Source: Prolixibacteraceae bacterium (GTDB taxonomy: Bacteria; Bacteroidota; Bacteroidia; Bacteroidales; Prolixibacteraceae). Taken from it: a DNA stretch of 39,845 nt. The translations under genes were made by a program, and so were the position numbers. The stretch is from contig JAHEYS010000062.1 in the NCBI GenBank assembly GCA_023251475.1, positions 1 through 39,845 of the forward strand, in the 5' to 3' direction. Below are positions 36,875-39,845 of this stretch, piece by piece; the stretch's first letter is position 1, and each line of letters opens with the position of its first letter. A model generated the notes under the pieces. It saw nothing but the letters and a program-made list of their open reading frames with translations, was not told where the DNA came from and ran no database searches.

Positions 36875-38293
36875 ATGCTTTGTAAAATAGTAAATATTGC
36901 GGCCTTTGCCTTTACAGGTTTGTCAATAACTGGTTATAACACCTCACAGGCACAAGTCCGAAAATTACCCAACATCCTCCATATCCATGCCGACGACCAT
37001 CGCCCTGACGGTTTGCATGCCCTGGGTAATCCGTTGCTTATTACGCCCAATCTCGACCTGCTGGTAGCGGGTGGAATTACCTTTACCCATTGCTATACTA
37101 TGGGTTCCATGATTGGCGGTGTCTGTGTACCGAGCCGTACCATGTTACTGACAGGAAGATCCTGGCAGCGAATCCCCGGCGCATCCGGTGAAGCATCCAA
37201 TGCCGGTGACCCAAAGACATTCCTGCCGCGTGTCATGGCAGCAGCCGGCTACCAGACGTGGCATATGGGTAAGAAAGGGAACGGTTTTCCGGCAGGCTTG
37301 AAGGAATTTGAAACCAGTATCATTGACGATGCAAGGGGTCATACACCATCTGATGACCTTCCGCATTGCTGCCAGCGATTGGCCGACAGTACGATCGTTT
37401 TTCTTAAGGGCCGTAAAACAGGTAACGAGACCAGGCCATTCTACATTTACATTGCTCCACCCGTACCGCATGACCCCCGCTCCGCTGAGCCGCAGTTTAA
37501 AAAACTTTACGATCCCGCTAAGATCACGCTTTCTCCCGCTTTCCTTCCGTACCACCCCTTTGACAACGGCGAGATGACCGTCCGTGATGAAAAGCTGGCG
37601 CCATGGCCACGCACGCCTGAAGATACAAAACAACAGATTGCCGACTATTATTCCTGCATAACAGGGCTCGATCACCATATAGGCCGGATCTTTGCCGAGT
37701 TGAAGGCCAGTGGGCAATGGGACAATACGATCATCATCTTCAGCGGTGATAACGGACTCTCCCTCGGTGACCATGGGCTATTCGGAAAACAAAATCTTTA
37801 TGAATTTGGAGGAATGCACGTCCCCCTTGTTATTGCTGGCCCTGGTATAATTAAAGGGAAAAGCGAAGCGTTAGTCTACCTTATGGACCTGTTCCCAACC
37901 TTTGCTGAGTTTGCCGGTGCAAGGATTCCCTCCGGTGTTGAAGGTAAAAGCATTGTACCCATCCTGAACGGGAAGGGAAAGAGAGTACGCAAGGTGCTCT
38001 ACACTGCCTATCGCGACTGTCAGCGCTCCATCCGCAACGACCGCTGGAAGTTGATCCGATACCCTCTTGTTGACCGGACACAGCTTTTCGACCTTAAAAC
38101 TGATCCGCATGAATTAAATAACCTGGCCGGCAAAACCGAATACCTTTCTAAAATAAGTGAGTTGACAGCATTGCTTAAAAAAGAGATGAAATGTTATGCT
38201 GACACTTTCCCACTCGAGGTTGCCAATCCCAAACCAGCAGAATGGACTCCCCCACCAAAAGGCAGTCAGTCGGGAAAAAGACAGGTCAAATAA
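36875..38293 (+). CDS. S1 family sulfatase
   Basis: 472 aa; 'PNILHIHADDHRPDGLHALGNPLLITPNLD', C-V-P-S-R at 37124-37138, 'TIIIFSGDNGLSLGDHGLFGKQNLYEFGGMHVPLVIAGPGI'. Confidence 0.94.
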   Translation: MLCKIVNIAAFAFTGLSITGYNTSQAQVRKLPNILHIHADDHRPDGLHALGNPLLITPNLDLLVAGGITFTHCYTMGSMIGGVCVPSRTMLLTGRSWQRIPGASGEASNAGDPKTFLPRVMAAAGYQTWHMGKKGNGFPAGLKEFETSIIDDARGHTPSDDLPHCCQRLADSTIVFLKGRKTGNETRPFYIYIAPPVPHDPRSAEPQFKKLYDPAKITLSPAFLPYHPFDNGEMTVRDEKLAPWPRTPEDTKQQIADYYSCITGLDHHIGRIFAELKASGQWDNTIIIFSGDNGLSLGDHGLFGKQNLYEFGGMHVPLVIAGPGIIKGKSEALVYLMDLFPTFAEFAGARIPSGVEGKSIVPILNGKGKRVRKVLYTAYRDCQRSIRNDRWKLIRYPLVDRTQLFDLKTDPHELNNLAGKTEYLSKISELTALLKKEMKCYADTFPLEVANPKPAEWTPPPKGSQSGKRQVK

Positions 38294-38321
38294 AAACCCA
38301 ATAAAAAAAATATCAGAAAGT

Positions 38322-39722
38322 ATGATCGCATTAAAGGCCTTTTCATCGATTCCATTGGTATTGTTGGCATTATCAAACAGTGGTCAGGTTATCCCAAAAG
38401 ATCATCGTCCAAACATCATCCTATTGATGGCAGATGATCTGGGTTGGGGCGATGTTGGTTTCAATGGAAACACGAAAATTAAAACACCGGGGTTGGATCA
38501 GATGGCCCGGGCCGGTGTTGTATTTGACCGGTTTTATGCAGGTTCTGCCGTCTGTTCACCAACCCGCGGAAGTTGTATCACCGGACGCAATCCCTACCGG
38601 TATGGAATCTGGTTCGCCAACCAAGGGATGATGAAAAAAGAGGAGATCACCATTTCGGAGGTAGCCAAAAAAGTCGGTTACACTACTGCACATTTTGGGA
38701 AATGGCACCTGGGAACCTTTTCAAAAACAATCCCCGATGGCCGCAGAGGAGGAACAGGAGCAGCTTACAGTCCCCCATGGGAAAATGGTTTTGATCAGTG
38801 TTTCTCTACCGAACAGGCGGTCCCCACCTGGGATCCTATGAAAAATCAAACCTTCAAAAATCCAACAAAATACTGGTCCGGTCCTGAACAATATGCCAGT
38901 GAAAATCTCGATGGGGACGATTCGAGGGTGATGATGGACCGGGTTATCCCATTTATCCAAAATGCAGTAAAGAAGGATACCCCGTTTTTTGCGGTTGTGT
39001 GGTTTCATGCCCCCCACAGTCCTGTCGTTGCTGGTCCCAAATACCTGGAAATGTATCAAAAGTTTGATGCGAATAAGCAACACTATTATGGCTGCATCAC
39101 CGCGATGGACGAACAGGTGGCGCGGTTGCGGGAGGAGTTAAAAGCACTTAAAATAACCGATAACACTTTGATTACCTTTTGTTCTGATAACGGCCCGGCA
39201 GGGGAGGGCGGAGGGACGCTCCAGCATCCCGGTGCACGGCAGCAAGGCGAAACCGGCGGATTCAGGGGAAGAAAAGGGGTGTTGTACGAAGGAGGGCTTA
39301 GGGTCCCGGGAATCATGGTGTGGCCTTCACACATAAAGGAAGGAAAACATACCGGTTTTCCTGCAGTAACTTCCGACTATTTTACAACGATACTCGCCCT
39401 TTGGGGATTTGAATTACCCAAACGTCCATACGACGGGATGAATCTGTTGCCAGCCATAGATGGAAAAATTACAGAGCGCCCCGGATTTATCGGCTTTCAG
39501 ATCCCTTCCCAGCAATCAATAGTTACGCAAAACTATAAACTAATTACTCCCGATAAAAAATCATTTGAGCTGTATTACCTTCCGGGAGATAAATATGAGC
39601 AGAAAGATATCGCAGCTGCTCATCCCGATATCGTGAAACAGATGAAAAAAGAGCTGTTCCTCTGGATTGAAGCTTGTAAAAACAGCAATAAAGGGGATGA
39701 TTATAAAGATAATGAAGATTAG
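38322..39722 (+). CDS. S1 family sulfatase (arylsulfatase-like)
   Basis: ORF listed from 38196 (overlapping the previous gene); start at 38322 (MIALKAFSSIPLVLLALSNSGQ) more likely. 'PNIILLMADDLGWGDVGFNGN', C-S-P-T-R at 38553-38567, 'TLITFCSDNGPAGEGG'. Confidence 0.93.
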   Translation: MIALKAFSSIPLVLLALSNSGQVIPKDHRPNIILLMADDLGWGDVGFNGNTKIKTPGLDQMARAGVVFDRFYAGSAVCSPTRGSCITGRNPYRYGIWFANQGMMKKEEITISEVAKKVGYTTAHFGKWHLGTFSKTIPDGRRGGTGAAYSPPWENGFDQCFSTEQAVPTWDPMKNQTFKNPTKYWSGPEQYASENLDGDDSRVMMDRVIPFIQNAVKKDTPFFAVVWFHAPHSPVVAGPKYLEMYQKFDANKQHYYGCITAMDEQVARLREELKALKITDNTLITFCSDNGPAGEGGGTLQHPGARQQGETGGFRGRKGVLYEGGLRVPGIMVWPSHIKEGKHTGFPAVTSDYFTTILALWGFELPKRPYDGMNLLPAIDGKITERPGFIGFQIPSQQSIVTQNYKLITPDKKSFELYYLPGDKYEQKDIAAAHPDIVKQMKKELFLWIEACKNSNKGDDYKDNED

Positions 39723-39845
39723 GATATCGTTTTATTATTTAATTTGGCTTTTTCTGACCGCCCCCACACCCGGACCTCCTAACCCCTCCAAAGGCGGGGA
39801 ATAGTGGAAAATAGAAGGGAGAAAAGAGCGGAAGTTACTCATAAT

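Noticed and set aside
37145-37774. 209-aa minus-strand ORF
   Set aside because: Fully antisense to the 36875 sulfatase, which has strong catalytic motifs; no recognisable family features. Shadow ORF.
38196-38321. N-terminal extension of the last sulfatase ORF overlapping the previous gene
   Set aside because: The extension is hydrophilic and out of frame with the preceding sulfatase; a start at 38322 restores a signal peptide.
1-39845. CRISPR arrays, tRNA/rRNA genes, transposases, phage or toxin-antitoxin genes
   Set aside because: Looked for and not recognised; all substantial ORFs fit a PUL.

Overview
The window reads as one large polysaccharide-utilization locus (PUL) of a Bacteroidota genome. 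Every credible gene is on the + strand. Order: (1) truncated relics at the left edge: the C-terminus of a GH106-like protein and an N-terminal stub of an SGNH hydrolase; (2) one ECF sigma factor; (3) a tandemly duplicated four-gene module, FecR anti-sigma / SusC with STN domain / SusD / small lipoprotein (copy 1 about 1.50-9.10 kb, copy 2 about 9.56-17.21 kb), each copy ending in or near a terminator-like hairpin; (4) a degradation block: LamG plus an unassigned glycoside-hydrolase-like protein, GH20, sulfatase, GH106-like, SGNH esterase-like, four consecutive sulfatases, GH95, and two more sulfatases (seven in total, all with Cys-type motifs). The points I find most worth a second look are: a probable internally deleted sigma-factor relic in front of copy 2, leaving two FecR/SusC transducers for one sigma factor; mosaic divergence between copies suggesting gene conversion of the signalling parts; conserved hairpins in the fecR-susC spacers; the unassigned LamG+GH protein; and the duplicated uncharacterised lipoprotein. 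The combination GH20 + GH95 + GH106-like + sulfatases + esterase suggests a heavily sulfated, fucose- or 6-deoxyhexose- and HexNAc-containing glycan, but that is inference. No RNA genes, CRISPR arrays or transposases were recognised. Family calls come from motif recognition only; no search was run.
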